This document shows, piece by piece, positions 5,676 to 5,859 of a DNA stretch of 5,859 bases. The position numbers and the translations under genes were made by a program. Under the pieces are notes generated by a model. That model searched no databases. It was given only the letters and a program-made list of their open reading frames with translations, and was not told the origin of the DNA. Origin of the DNA: Ignavibacteriales bacterium UBA6490 (lineage in GTDB: Bacteria; Bacteroidota; Ignavibacteria; Ignavibacteriales; Ignavibacteriaceae); NCBI GenBank assembly GCA_002435365.1, contig DJMM01000034.1, positions 1 through 5,859 of the forward strand. The letters run 5' to 3'. How positions within the stretch are numbered: position 1 is the first letter of the stretch; each line of letters starts with the position of its first letter.

Positions 5676-5735
5676 TAAAGAATCAGAGTTGAATGAATTT
5701 TATGCGGAGATCTCAGGATTTTGTCAGTATTGACG

Positions 5736-5761
5736 AATAATAAAGGGGGCCGAAGCCCCCT
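5736..5761 (-). terminator. Intrinsic terminator with UUCG tetraloop
   Basis: On the minus strand, GGGGGC-TTCG-GCCCCC (5760 down to 5745) forms a six-base-pair all-GC stem closed by the extra-stable C(UUCG)G tetraloop. It is followed by TTTATTATT (5744 down to 5736). It starts five bases after the stop codon of the T9SS-cargo gene at the right edge and should end that transcript before the lipoprotein gene. Confidence 0.9.
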
Positions 5762-5765
5762 GAAA

Positions 5766-5859
5766 TTATTTGATCAGAATCATTTTTCTTGTTTGTACAA
5801 AATCACCTGCCTGCCCGCCGTAAGGCGTGGCCATCAGCTGATAGAAATAAACACCGCTT
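5766..5859 (-). CDS. C-terminal end of a secreted protein with a T9SS type A sorting domain (partial)
   Basis: Only the last 30 residues and the TAA (5766-5768) lie in the window; the gene continues past the right edge. The tail reads SGVYFYQLMA, then TPYGGQA, then GDFVQTRKMILIK. This matches the terminal strands of the type IX secretion sorting domain, in which a 'GxYFYxL ... GxFxxTKKMxLxK' ending is cut off or anchors the cargo at the cell surface. The TPYGGQA segment sits where many tails turn directly from the YxLxA strand to GDF, so the hairpin loop is slightly long here. The passenger domain and its activity are not visible. A strong terminator follows at once. Confidence 0.85.
   Translation of the reverse strand, partial: SGVYFYQLMATPYGGQAGDFVQTRKMILIK

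Noticed and set aside
5668..5733. 21-codon forward ORF (MNYKESELNEFYAEISGF...)
   Set aside because: It is too short, lacks a ribosome binding site, and lies inside the upstream region of the lipoprotein gene.
1..5859. CRISPR array, tRNA, insertion sequence or phage genes
   Set aside because: No regularly spaced direct repeats, cloverleaf sequence, transposase/integrase motifs or structural phage proteins were seen on either strand by eye.

Overview
The window looks like an ordinary AT-rich chromosomal segment from a member of the Bacteroidota/Ignavibacteriota (FCB) group. The best clue is the left-pointing gene entering from the right edge. Its last 30 residues (SGVYFYQL ... GDFVQTRKMILIK, then stop) match the C-terminal sorting tail of type IX secretion system cargo. 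The two best-supported left-pointing genes use clear Shine-Dalgarno sequences (AAGGAG). This fits Ignavibacteria-like lineages somewhat better than typical Bacteroidetes, where such sites are often weak. The species cannot be named from the sequence.

Layout. Positions 1-1484 read rightward: a possible C-terminus of an upstream gene, a small SAM-dependent methyltransferase (GTG start at 116), and a six-helix DUF4386-type membrane protein whose ATG lies one base after the methyltransferase stop. An ATG overlapping the DUF4386 stop then opens what reads as the first ~22 codons of a zinc-type NAD(P)-dependent alcohol dehydrogenase/quinone oxidoreductase. It carries an apparent one-base deletion and does not continue, so the operon seems to have lost its third gene. 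Positions 1549-1836 hold no convincing gene, but a long imperfect hairpin lies where the two converging operons meet.

Positions 1837-4043 read leftward: a SnoaL/NTF2-like small exported protein or lipoprotein, then, 20 bases after its stop, a 566-residue exported serine hydrolase of the beta-lactamase/penicillin-binding family with intact SxxK and YxN motifs. Upstream of these is a 40-codon signal-peptide ORF (4149-4271) that is probably a gene remnant. Positions 4272-4999 have no solid gene and contain several inverted repeats. Positions 5000-5557 (leftward) encode a lipoprotein of unknown function, followed by a 13-bp inverted repeat. The right edge carries the T9SS cargo tail and its strong UUCG-loop terminator.

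I see no CRISPR array, tRNA, rRNA, complete insertion sequence, phage gene or recognisable defence system. The most interesting observations are the broken oxidoreductase start, the secreted mini-ORF and the inverted-repeat-rich empty region. None of them amounts to a new system on this evidence.
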